From assembly GCF_031180975.1 (NCBI RefSeq), contig NZ_JAPSLI010000004.1, positions 1 through 64,000 of the forward strand: DNA of 64,000 nt. The letters run 5' to 3'. The notes below the pieces were generated by a model. That model was given only the letters and a program-made list of their open reading frames with translations. It did no database searches and was not told the origin of the DNA. The translations under genes were made by a program, and so were the position numbers. Origin of the DNA: Microbacterium sp. (GTDB lineage Bacteria; Actinomycetota; Actinomycetes; Actinomycetales; Microbacteriaceae). Positions 37,814 through 45,240 of this stretch are shown in pieces (position 1 is the first letter of the stretch; every line of letters starts with the position of its first letter).

Positions 37814-38307
37814 GCGGCCGCGGTGCCGTCAGGATCGCTGCCATCGGGCCGACCCGGTTCGGCCTCCCGACCCGCCCCGTTCTCGGCGAGGTAGCCGAGC
37901 CGGCGCAGGGTCTCGGCGTTGCGCCAGCGCACGAGTGCGTCGGCGACGAGGTCGGGGATGAGGGTGGCCGGCCCCTTCACGGGAGTCTCGTGAATGCGCA
38001 CCAGGCATCCGTCGCCCTTCGCGCGCACCTCGATGAGGATCTTCGCCTCGCCGATCGGCCAACCGCGGGCCTGCAGCACGACCCGCTCGGGCGGTTGCCA
38101 CTCCAGCGAGACGGTGGTGTCGTCGATGAGCACCGGCCACACGCCGACGGAGTGGTGCAGACGCGTGCCCACTGCCGGCCAGCCGTGGTCGACCTGCCGC
38201 ATGCGGGACGCGCCGACCACCCAGGAGGGGTAGAGCCATCCGTCGCGCAGCACCGCGAACACGGCCTCGGGACTGCACTGCAGAAAGCGCACGTTGTGGG
38301 CGACCAC
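37798..38307 (-). CDS. SRPBCC (START-like) domain protein
   Basis: About 169 residues with the polyketide-cyclase/START fold (NVRFLQCSPEAVFAVLRDGW, then LEWQPPERVVLQARG, then VKGPATLIPDLVADALVRWR). Such proteins bind hydrophobic ligands; none is predictable. The GTG at 38307 is chosen because GAGGAGG lies 4 bases upstream. Its end overlaps the convergent SRAP gene by 16 bases, so the two may interfere. Confidence 0.75.
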   Translation of the reverse strand: MVAHNVRFLQCSPEAVFAVLRDGWLYPSWVVGASRMRQVDHGWPAVGTRLHHSVGVWPVLIDDTTVSLEWQPPERVVLQARGWPIGEAKILIEVRAKGDGCLVRIHETPVKGPATLIPDLVADALVRWRNAETLRRLGYLAENGAGREAEPGRPDGSDPDGTAAAQNSV

Positions 38308-38435
38308 GGGACCTCCTCGATTCGCGCGTCCACCGATCCGGCGGGCCGACTCGGCCATCCTGCCCTCATCGCGGGCAGGGCGACCAGCACTTGCGCGGGG
38401 GCATCCGCATTGCTACGAACCGCCGCGGCGCCCGC

Positions 38436-38762
38436 TCAGGCGAGTGCGGGCTCGGTGGTCGTCGCGACGGCCTGCCCGTCGAGCAGCAGCTCACCGGTGG
38501 CGTTCAGCCGCTCCATGAGCGCGTGGATGCGCCGCGAATCGATCGGCGGACTGTCCGCCGTGTCGAACCCGAACTGCAGGGGGATCGCCGGATGGATCCA
38601 GATGGTCCGCTTACGGTTGACACTGTCGTTCACCGGAAACCAGGTCATCATGAAGCTCTCCTGGCGCCGGAGCTTCGTGGTGATCACGATCTTGAGATGC
38701 GCGAGCGCCACATCATCGATGACGATCTCGTCCCCGGAGCCGTCGTACTTCATTCTGCCCAT
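38436..38762 (-). CDS. Conserved small protein of Microbacteriaceae type
   Basis: A 108-residue protein with an N-terminal beta-rich segment (GRMKYDGSGDEIVIDDVALA) and KLRRQESFMMTWF. This is the type often mislabelled as ATP-dependent DNA ligase in Microbacteriaceae genomes; no ligase motif is present. TAGTGT (38774-38769) ends 6 bases before the ATG, suggesting a leaderless mRNA. Function unknown. Confidence 0.75.
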   Translation of the reverse strand: MGRMKYDGSGDEIVIDDVALAHLKIVITTKLRRQESFMMTWFPVNDSVNRKRTIWIHPAIPLQFGFDTADSPPIDSRRIHALMERLNATGELLLDGQAVATTTEPALA

Positions 38763-38868
38763 GCGTGAACACTAGACCTCCACAGACCGAAAACCGAGCG
38801 CTGGCACCTCAAGCCATCTGCCGCAACCCCATCTTCCGCGGCCGGGGGAAGACGGTACGGTCCAAACC

Positions 38869-39138
38869 ATGGGCGACATGCAGACAACGACACGCACGCT
38901 GATCGCCGTCAACGGGGCGCGCTACTCACTCGCGCGCGGCGAGGATGTGGACGACCTGAAACGGCGGATCGAGGACGCCGTGCACACCGGGGGGAAGTTC
39001 GTCGACTTCATGAGCGAGACCTGCGGGATGAGCGTCCTGGTCTCGCCTGGGGCCGACGTCACCATCTCCACGGGCAGTGACGAGGCGCCGTACGATCGCG
39101 ACATCGAGGAGCCGGCGTTCGGCTTCCCTGATCTCTGA
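38869..39138 (+). CDS. Hypothetical 89-residue protein
   Basis: A small acidic protein (RTLIAVNGARYSLARGEDVD, FVDFMSETCGMSVLVSPG) with no recognised motif, probably a compact alpha/beta domain. TACGGT (38856-38861) ends 7 bases before the ATG, supporting the start and a leaderless mRNA. It ends 12 bases before the tRNA-Thr 3' end on the opposite strand. Confidence 0.7.
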   Translation: MGDMQTTTRTLIAVNGARYSLARGEDVDDLKRRIEDAVHTGGKFVDFMSETCGMSVLVSPGADVTISTGSDEAPYDRDIEEPAFGFPDL

Positions 39139-39150
39139 GGAGGATGACTG

Positions 39151-39223
39151 AGCCGACTGCGGGACTCGAACCCGCGACCGCCTGTTTACAAGACAGGTGC
39201 TCTACCAGCTGAGCTAAGTCGGC
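39151..39223 (-). tRNA. tRNA-Thr (anticodon TGT), integration target
   Basis: A 73-base cloverleaf with perfect acceptor GCCGACT/AGTCGGC and discriminator T. The anticodon loop CTTGTAA gives TGT, which reads ACA. Its 5' half, from the anticodon to the 5' end, is inside the 40-bp repeat that bounds the element. The 5' half and everything upstream, including the promoter, are therefore now element DNA. Confidence 0.93.
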
Positions 39224-39225
39224 GA
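39186..39225. repeat. Attachment-site repeat, left end
   Basis: Forty bases identical to 48312-48351. It covers tRNA-Thr from the anticodon loop to its 5' end plus two bases. Confidence 0.9.
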
Positions 39226-39300
39226 GGCCCGGAATACCGGGCTTCTCTGGCGGTCTGCGCGAGCAAGGTGGTAGCCGACCCCGCACAAACCCCGCACATT

Positions 39301-40407
39301 TCAATCCTGCGGAACGTGCATCGCCAAGTCTAGAGCGTCGGCTGCCCTGCTGCCGCCCACGGTCTTCGACATGTACGTCCGCATCGTGACGTGGGGATCG
39401 GTGTGTCCGAGGTACTCCGCGATGTCGCGCGCCGACAGCCCCGCCTGATCGAGCGCCGTCGCCACGGTCTTCCGGAAGCTGTGGAATGTGTAGTCACTGA
39501 GCCCCAAACGCTCCCGCGCATCCTGCCAGTCGGCGGACGTGTTCGTCCGGTCACGACGCTTGCCCAGTGGTGTGGGGAACAGCGGCCCTGCGCCGAGTGC
39601 TCGACCGGCGAGCATCACCGCCACGCTCGGCGGCACGGTGAGGCGCCTCACGCCGGCGTCAGTCTTCGACTTCCGCACCGTCACGACCGCCCCGATCCGA
39701 GGGACTCCCCCGGGCGCGATGATCATCACGTCCGTCCCGTCGAGGCTGATCGCCTCGCTGATCCGCACGCCGGTGCCGGCGATGAACTCCACCAGGTCGG
39801 CCAAGTCGAGTGCTCTCAGCTGCGCGTCGCCGCGGACCGCTTCGATGAGGCCGGGGAGGACGTCGAGCGGGACCGCCTTCGCCCCGACGCGCTTGCCCTC
39901 GATGGGCGCGAGGTCCCGCACCGGGTTGCGCTCGAGCGCGTCGTTGCGGACGGCGAGCCCCATGATGCCCGACAGGACGGCCCTGGTGTTCTTCGCCGTG
40001 CCGACGCCGTATTCCTCGACGACCACGTCGAGGAACCGCTGCAGTCGCTCCGGCGTGATCTCCGAGATAGCGAGTTGCCCGATGCGCGGGTTGATGATCC
40101 GCTGCACCAGGTCCCGGTATCCCTCGACGGTGCGGGGCGCACGGTTCGCCTTCGACGCGAGGAACTTCACGCCGAGGTCCTGCATTCGCGTCTCACGCTT
40201 CACGTCCGTCTGCGCGCCCTCCTGGATCGTCGTCAGCGCGGACTTGAGAGCCGTCTCTGCCTTCGCGCGCGACGGGGCGAACCGCTCCACCTGCTTGAGG
40301 CTGCCCGACGGGAACCGGTAGCGCGTGCGGGCGCGCCACTTCCCCGGTTCGACCTCAACCGTCGTGATCCGGCCGTAGCTATTCAGCGGAGTCCGCGGCC
40401 GTGCCAT
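39301..40407 (-). CDS. int: Tyrosine recombinase (integrase)
   Basis: A 368-residue phage-type integrase. After an N-terminal arm-binding segment (AP2-like, WRARTRYRFPSGS) and a SAM-like core-binding domain, the catalytic residues are visible: R215 (GTGVRISEA), K247 region (RKSKTD), H309 and R312 (HSFRKT), H335 (LGHTDPH) and nucleophile Y345 (RTYMSK). It would integrate and excise the element at tRNA-Thr, whose 5' end lies 78 bases away. It overlaps the repressor gene by 29 bases, so both are transcribed together from the lysogeny promoter. Confidence 0.96.
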   Translation of the reverse strand: MARPRTPLNSYGRITTVEVEPGKWRARTRYRFPSGSLKQVERFAPSRAKAETALKSALTTIQEGAQTDVKRETRMQDLGVKFLASKANRAPRTVEGYRDLVQRIINPRIGQLAISEITPERLQRFLDVVVEEYGVGTAKNTRAVLSGIMGLAVRNDALERNPVRDLAPIEGKRVGAKAVPLDVLPGLIEAVRGDAQLRALDLADLVEFIAGTGVRISEAISLDGTDVMIIAPGGVPRIGAVVTVRKSKTDAGVRRLTVPPSVAVMLAGRALGAGPLFPTPLGKRRDRTNTSADWQDARERLGLSDYTFHSFRKTVATALDQAGLSARDIAEYLGHTDPHVTMRTYMSKTVGGSRAADALDLAMHVPQD

Positions 40408-40990
40408 CCGAACGCTCCTTGTCCAGAAGGTAACCCGTCAACTCGTCGCCTCGCCCCCAACGTTCTCGCGCTCTTGTCGCGTAGTCCGCGAAGTCGGATG
40501 CATGCAGCGTCCGCATGAAATGTCCGTCGTTCTCGCTTGGCAGCAAGGGAGGGGTAGGAATCGCGCGCCGCACAGTCTCGTCTACCGACAACGCGATCCA
40601 GAACTCGGATTCCTCTGCCCCTTCTGGCACTTTCTCGCCCGCCGCAACCAGGTCGTCGGCCGCTTGTGCGAGCGCCAGTCGAGCATTGAGAAATCCGGCC
40701 GTCGACCCAACCAATCGATCATGCGCACGCGACAGAGTTCCCATGCGCGCCCACCAAATCGCCTCAAGCGGGCGCGTGGTGAGTTCTTCGATACGGTTCA
40801 TGCCGAGAACATCGACAAGCACCTCGGCCTCAGCGAGTTTTATCGCTCGCTCGCCTCTCTCTATGGCGACCACGGTGGGCTGAGACCACTTGAAGCCTCT
40901 ACTGCGCATCTCCGCTGCTAGCGCGGTCTGCGACATGTCGCCACGAAGTTTGGCTAGGTTTGCCCCGATCCGCTCGTCTGCTGAGGTCAT
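40379..40990 (-). CDS. XRE-family repressor-like protein
   Basis: A 203-residue protein with an N-terminal Cro/C1-type helix-turn-helix (about 8-62: LRGDMSQTALAAEMRSRGFK, then VVAIERGERAIKLAE) and a C-terminal region without recognised domain. It has no S24 peptidase motif, so release from repression would not be LexA-like. Its position upstream of int and divergent from the early genes marks it as the likely element repressor, acting at the dyads in 40993-41058. Confidence 0.85.
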   Translation of the reverse strand: MTSADERIGANLAKLRGDMSQTALAAEMRSRGFKWSQPTVVAIERGERAIKLAEAEVLVDVLGMNRIEELTTRPLEAIWWARMGTLSRAHDRLVGSTAGFLNARLALAQAADDLVAAGEKVPEGAEESEFWIALSVDETVRRAIPTPPLLPSENDGHFMRTLHASDFADYATRARERWGRGDELTGYLLDKERSDGTAADSAE

Positions 40991-40992
40991 GG

Positions 40993-41058
40993 CACGATCC
41001 TACTTGGAATTATCTGATCGTGTCACTTGCGCTCTCCTGATATGTGTTCTACTATCAG
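40993..41058. promoter_or_regulatory. Element control region: early promoter and two dyads
   Basis: Dyad CACGATC (40993-40999) / GATCGTG (41016-41022) lies next to the repressor start. A second, CTGATA (41037-41042) / TATCAG (41053-41058), overlaps the rightward promoter TTGCGC (41027-41032), 17 bases, TACTAT (41050-41055). This is the layout of a bidirectional immunity switch. The interval is unusually AT-rich for the window. Confidence 0.6.
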
Positions 41059-41101
41059 CGTTATCGAAGTCCTCGCTTTGATCCCCCTGATAGGAGCCAT
41101 G

Positions 41102-41305
41102 ATGAGCCTTGTTGAGAGCCCCGAGTTGCCGCCGCTCGCCACTGTGCGAGACGTCTCGGCGTTCACGAAGGTGAGCCTGCCTACGCTCGCGCGTTACCGA
41201 GCTGACGGCACCGGCCCCAGGTTCATTCGGATCGGCCGTTCGGTTCGTTACCGGCGCGAGGACGTTCTCGCGTGGCTCGACTCGCTCGCGAGCGGTGAAG
41301 CCTGA
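41102..41305 (+). CDS. Excisionase-like MerR/AlpA-type DNA-binding protein
   Basis: A 67-residue protein with the helix_turn_helix_17 pattern of small excisionases (LATVRDVSAFTKVSLPTLAR, then FIRIGRSVRYRREDVLAWL). These bend att DNA or switch on early genes. AGGAG lies 5 bases before the ATG at 41102. First gene of the rightward operon; its stop overlaps the next possible ATG. Confidence 0.85.
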   Translation: MSLVESPELPPLATVRDVSAFTKVSLPTLARYRADGTGPRFIRIGRSVRYRREDVLAWLDSLASGEA

Positions 41306-41397
41306 TGCTCACCGAAACGAAGAATGCCCCCGAGTCCGCTGCAACGGACGCCGAGGGCGAGAACCGGAACACCAACCATCACGGAGGAGAACCAGCC

Positions 41398-41835
41398 ATG
41401 TCCAGTGTCTCAGAAACCACAGACAACATCGAGACGTGGATCATGCCGTCAGGACGCCGCGGCACGATCGACCTGTCACAGAACCTGGCAGGCGTCGACA
41501 GCCTCCGACGCACGCTCCGTGAGGCCGGCGCTGTCCCCGTGGCGGAAGCAGACGCGGCGCCCGTCCAATGCCCCGAGCATGACTGGTGCGACATCAACCA
41601 TGCCGACCCGGCGAACACCCCGGGCCTGCACCGGAAGACGTTCGAGCGCGGCGCGGTTCGCTTCGACTTCTTCGTCGACGACCTCGACGACGACAACCCC
41701 GTCTACCTCTCATGGTGCGACTCGTTCGACGAGGAGTTCACACCGGCGACCCTCTACGAGCTCAACACGCTCGCGGCCTCCATCATCGTAGGCAAGGCCG
41801 CTTTCGAACTGTTCGTCGCAGAGGTGACCCAGTGA
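41398..41835 (+). CDS. Element protein of unknown function (DUF6907-like)
   Basis: A 145-residue acidic protein with a cysteine/histidine cluster (CPEHDWCDINHADPANTPGL) followed by a beta-rich, Asp-rich region. The cluster resembles the DUF6907 proteins common in actinobacterial phages and mobile elements; the match is from memory. AGGAG precedes the ATG at 41398. An in-frame ATG at 41305 overlaps the upstream stop and would add 31 mostly polar residues; either is possible. Confidence 0.65.
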   Translation: MSSVSETTDNIETWIMPSGRRGTIDLSQNLAGVDSLRRTLREAGAVPVAEADAAPVQCPEHDWCDINHADPANTPGLHRKTFERGAVRFDFFVDDLDDDNPVYLSWCDSFDEEFTPATLYELNTLAASIIVGKAAFELFVAEVTQ

Positions 41836-42131
41836 GCCGGGACCTCAACACGGCTATTGCCGCCGTGTTCGCTAAGTCGCTCGAGCGCCAGGGCGGCACG
41901 CCCGCTGACCTCGCGGCGGCGATCGGCATAAGCCCGTTCCGGGCCGCCCGCCTCCTCGCCGGGTACGCGCCGTGGACGCTTGTCGACGCGTTCGCCGCGG
42001 CCGAGTACCTGGCCACCGACGTCAATGAGGTCGTGCGTGCTCTGCACGGTGATGCGGCGCACGATGAGTGGCGTACGCTCCGCCGCGCTCCAGAAGTTGA
42101 TGACCGGCAGCGGGCGCTGGAGGACATGTGA
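41832..42131 (+). CDS. Small helix-turn-helix-like element protein
   Basis: A 99-residue protein. GGTPADLAAAIGISPFRAAR has the spacing of a helix-turn-helix, so it may bind DNA as a second regulator. The GTG start overlaps the preceding stop by 3 bases (GTGA), which fixes the start. Function unknown. Confidence 0.7.
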   Translation: MSRDLNTAIAAVFAKSLERQGGTPADLAAAIGISPFRAARLLAGYAPWTLVDAFAAAEYLATDVNEVVRALHGDAAHDEWRTLRRAPEVDDRQRALEDM

Positions 42132-42553
42132 GCGGGCGGAGGGCGACGCCGACAACAGGTGTAGCCCTCCCACGCCACCGGATCAGCCCTGAGGCGTCGA
42201 AGACGCTAGGCGGCTGGGTCGAGGGGCTGGCGTCCGGCCAACTGCGCCTATGGCAGCTTCCCGACGCTGTCGTGTCGCTCTACTGGCTCGGATACCAGCA
42301 CGGCTCAGCATCGCGTGACGAAGAGGTGCACAACCTGCGCGTCGACCGCGATCGCCATTGGCTGCTTGCCCTGCCTGAGGATGACCGGCGCAGCTACCTG
42401 CTCGACCGGCTGGACGAAGCCGCACGGCTCGCGAACCGACCCGACGTCGACGACGTTCTCGATGAGGCATGGCGGCTGTACGTCGCCAGCTTGAACAACC
42501 TTCGTAAGCCAGTGCGGCTCACATCAACTGAACACGGAAGGAAGGCCGCCTGA
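42128..42553 (+). CDS. Element protein of unknown function upstream of the rep-like gene
   Basis: A 141-residue protein, mainly helical, with an Arg/Asp-rich C-terminal half (DDRRSYLLDRLDEAARLANR). No recognised domain. The GTG start overlaps the previous stop (GTGA) and its own stop overlaps the ATG of the ATPase gene, so it is translationally coupled to replication functions. Confidence 0.65.
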   Translation: MSGRRATPTTGVALPRHRISPEASKTLGGWVEGLASGQLRLWQLPDAVVSLYWLGYQHGSASRDEEVHNLRVDRDRHWLLALPEDDRRSYLLDRLDEAARLANRPDVDDVLDEAWRLYVASLNNLRKPVRLTSTEHGRKAA

Positions 42554-43865
42554 TGTCTGATCAGCGTGACCTGTTGCTCACCCCCGCATCCCAGATCCCG
42601 ACTCGCCGCCAAGCATGGCTGTGGGCGGGACGCATCCCGCTTGGTACGACGACGATTTTCGCGGGTCGAGGCGGTGAAGGAAAGTCCACGTTCGCTCTGT
42701 ATCTCGCTGCGCTCATCAACAAGGGCGAACTTGACGGCGACCTGCACGGCACTGCCTACCCCGTGCTGATCATCAGCCACGAAGACGACTGGTCGACGGT
42801 GATGAATCCCCGCCTGATCAGCGCGGGCGCGAACCTCGATCACGTCTATCAGGTGCGCGTGCGGATGACCGTGGACGAGATCACCTCGGAGACCGTGCCG
42901 GCCTTCCCGCTCGACCTGCAGCTGAGCCGCGACGCGGTCGAGCAGACCGGGGCGAAGCTCATCATTGTCGACCCGATCACTTCGACCATTAGCGGCGACC
43001 TCCACAAGGTCACCGACGTGCGCCGGTCACTCGATCCGCTCACTCAGCTTGCGCAGGATCTTGAGCTTGCCGTCATCGGCATCATGCACTTCAACAAGGG
43101 CACCGGCAACGCCTCAGACAAACTCTCGGGGTCTCATGGGTTCCGCGACGCAGTGCGATCGGTTCTGCTGTTCGCGACGACGAGAGCGGGCAACGCGTGG
43201 TGACCGTCGACAAGTCCAACTACTCCCGGGAACGCGGCGCATCATTCGCATTCAACCTCGTCAGCACCCCCATCTACACCGACGACGGCGCGTGCACCGA
43301 CGTCGGCAGGGTGCAATATCTCGGTGACACCGACGTGACGGTCAGCGACATCATTAACCGTGCGAACGGTGACGCCGAAACCGTCGACGATCGCAATGCC
43401 GCACAGGCGTTCCTCCTCGACTACCTCCGAGACCGGGACGGGTATGAAGCCCCGGCCGGTGAAGTCATCAAGGCAGGTCGCGCTGCCGGGTTCAGCGACA
43501 CCGATCTCAAGAACGCCCGAAAGCGATGCCGCGACCCGCGCATCGAGTCGCAGAAGTCCGGGTTCGGAGCCGGATGGGTCTGGGCGATCAGCACCGAAGG
43601 TGTCACCGAAGGTGTCCAAGGTGTCACTTCCCGAAACCCTGACACCTTCGACACCTTCGTGACACCTTCGCCCGGTGAACCCGCCGACGACAAGGAGGCT
43701 GCCCCAGTGTCCTACATCGACCACCGACCCGAGATAGTCGCCCGGGCCGACATGCGCTGCCCGGTCTGTGAGGAACCGGTCGGCATGCTTCACCCCGGCT
43801 ATTGCGACACGACCGACACCGCCCACGCCAACCACCGTTCGGACGCGATGGCGGTCACCCGATGA
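42553..43865 (+). pseudogene. RepA/RecA-fold ATPase gene interrupted by a frameshift
   Basis: Two frames together make one protein. The first (42553-43203, 216 residues) has Walker A GRGGEGKSTF, VLIISHEDD, Walker B LIIVDPITS and GIMHFNKGTG, the AAA_25/RepA-like hexameric ATPase fold. The second (from about 43173 to 43865) continues in another frame with DDESGQRVVTVDKSNYSRE, the expected next segment, then a helical region and a CPVC zinc-like motif. The break lies in a CG-rich run near 43171-43178 and fits loss of two bases. It could be mutation, sequence error or a programmed -1 shift. Intact relatives act as replicative helicases of phages and satellites. Confidence 0.75.
43598..43667. repeat. 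28-bp near-perfect inverted repeat of triplicated AGGTGTC
   Basis: Left arm 43598-43626 has AGGTGTC at 43598, 43610 and 43619. Right arm 43640-43667 has GACACCT at 43641, 43650 and 43661. The arms pair throughout with one bulged base and one mismatch around a 13-base loop. It sits inside the rep-like reading frame. Origins near or in rep genes often carry such iterons. Confidence 0.7.
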
Positions 43866-44035
43866 TCACCCGAGACGCATTCGGCCGACTCGCGTCCGGT
43901 CTCTGCCCTGACTGTGACGCCGAGCTCCGCACGGTGGAGATCTCCCCGCGAGTCACCGTCGCCCAAATCATGCACGACGACACCTGCCCATGGTTGGCCC
44001 ACCAGAACCGCACCACGAAGGAGAACAACCGATGA
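43862..44035 (+). CDS. 57-residue zinc-finger-like element protein
   Basis: A short protein with CPDCDAEL and HDDTCPWLAH, a probable zinc site. Its ATG overlaps the stop of the rep-like frame (ATGA) and its stop overlaps the next ATG, so it belongs to the operon. Function unknown. Confidence 0.65.
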   Translation: MITRDAFGRLASGLCPDCDAELRTVEISPRVTVAQIMHDDTCPWLAHQNRTTKENNR

Positions 44036-44283
44036 GGACCCCGAACCCCGCCGAGCTCGCACGCGTTAACCGTGACGCGCTGCGGCACACACCGATCGAA
44101 GCGCTGATCGGCGATGACGGGCTGCTCGACCCCGCCCGGGTCGATGCTGTCCGCTACATCCTCGACGCGTACAAAGTGCTCGTCGAGATCCCGGCCCGAC
44201 CGCACCCCAGCCTGACCCCCGAGGCGATCGCTTACGGCGCTGCCCGATTCACAGAAGCCCGATTCACAGAAGGAGGCCTCTGA
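44032..44283 (+). CDS. Element protein, 83 residues, unknown
   Basis: A helical protein (LDPARVDAVRYILDAYKVLV). ATGA overlap with the previous gene fixes the start. A tandem 15-base in-frame repeat near its end (44242-44271) encodes ARFTE twice and leads into the ribosome site (AGGAGG) of the next gene. Confidence 0.65.
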   Translation: MRTPNPAELARVNRDALRHTPIEALIGDDGLLDPARVDAVRYILDAYKVLVEIPARPHPSLTPEAIAYGAARFTEARFTEGGL

Positions 44284-44516
44284 TGCCCGAACGACCCTTC
44301 GTAGCCCCGGCGCACCGATACGCCTTGAACACCGCAGACGGTGAGACCGTGCGCGCCGTCGCCGCGGTCCTGAACCAACCGAGCGGCGACCCCGAGCCGG
44401 GGGTCATGGTGCACGCCGGGCAGAACGTGCGCCTTGTCATTCCCACCGCCGACGCTGTCCGACTCGCAAACCAGATCGCCGACATCGCCCTGACACAGAG
44501 GATCGAGAAAGCATGA
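44283..44516 (+). CDS. Element protein, 77 residues, unknown
   Basis: A small, probably alpha/beta protein (GVMVHAGQNVRLVIPTADAV) with no recognised motif. AAGGAGG sits just upstream and its ATG overlaps the preceding stop (TGATG). Its own stop overlaps the ATG of the scaffold-like gene, so the chain of coupled genes runs straight into the morphogenesis module. Confidence 0.65.
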   Translation: MPERPFVAPAHRYALNTADGETVRAVAAVLNQPSGDPEPGVMVHAGQNVRLVIPTADAVRLANQIADIALTQRIEKA

Positions 44517-45046
44517 CCACCGACACCACCGAGAACGCGCCTGAGGCGCCCGACACCGACTCGGACGCCCCGGAGGGCACCGAGACTCCCGAAACGCCCG
44601 CAGACGAGCAGCCCGACCCCGCCGATGACACTCCGGATGACCTCAGAGCAGCCCGCCATGAGGCTGCAACCCGGCGCAAGGAACTCCGAGCCGTCCAAGC
44701 CGAACGGGACACCCTGCACGGCACCGTAGCCACGCTGCAACGGCAACTCACCGAACAGCTGATCGCCAACACGGATGCCCTCCCGTGGATGCACCGCCCC
44801 GCCGACCTGTTCGAAATCGGTGGCGTGGACGTCGCTGACCTCACCGACGACGCCGGGAACATCGACCCGAGCAAGCTCGCCGACGCGCTCACCACGCTGC
44901 AGGGCGAACGCCCCTACCTGTTCGGCACGCGCCCCGTCACCGGCTACCCACTGTTCGAAGCGATGAGCCGACAGAGCATGCCACAGCCACCGGCGAGCAC
45001 CGACCCCGGCGCGGCATGGCAGAAGGCGCCGCAGAACCCGAGTTGA
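44513..45046 (+). CDS. Phage scaffold-like protein
   Basis: A 177-residue protein with an acidic, disordered N-terminus (D, E, P-rich to residue 42), a coiled-coil helix (about 43-85: DLRAARHEAATRRKELRAVQ) and a Pro-rich C-terminus. This composition and the position directly before the capsid gene match phage capsid scaffolds. No protease domain is present, so the scaffold would have to leave intact or be cut by another phage's protease. The family call is by architecture, not sequence similarity. Confidence 0.65.
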   Translation: MTTDTTENAPEAPDTDSDAPEGTETPETPADEQPDPADDTPDDLRAARHEAATRRKELRAVQAERDTLHGTVATLQRQLTEQLIANTDALPWMHRPADLFEIGGVDVADLTDDAGNIDPSKLADALTTLQGERPYLFGTRPVTGYPLFEAMSRQSMPQPPASTDPGAAWQKAPQNPS

Positions 45047-45054
45047 TCACTCAT

Positions 45055-45100
45055 CCCGGTAGCCCGACCGGCTAGAATAGGAACCGGACGGGCTACCGGG
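45055..45100 (+). promoter_or_regulatory. 12-bp inverted repeat around a -10 element before the capsid gene
   Basis: CCCGGTAGCCCG (45055-45066) and CGGGCTACCGGG (45089-45100) are perfect inverted copies, 22 bases apart. A TAGAAT -10 (45073-45078) lies between them. The arrangement suits an operator or activator site for a separate capsid promoter, or a stem-loop in the leader. The 140 bases from here to the ATG are untranslated. Confidence 0.6.
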
Positions 45101-45240
45101 CACGGGCTCCGCGGACAGTAACCGCGACAACGCCACCGCACCGGGCCGCAGACCACGACACAACCCCCTGACGAATCGCGCTCGCGAACACCAGGGCATC
45201 CGCTTCTGTCAGGTCTGCGCATCACGAAAGGTCGCCCACC

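Noticed and set aside
41586..41832. Extension of the small HTH-like element gene upstream of 41832
   Set aside because: The extra residues are Arg/Pro shadow of the preceding gene; the GTGA overlap marks the true start.
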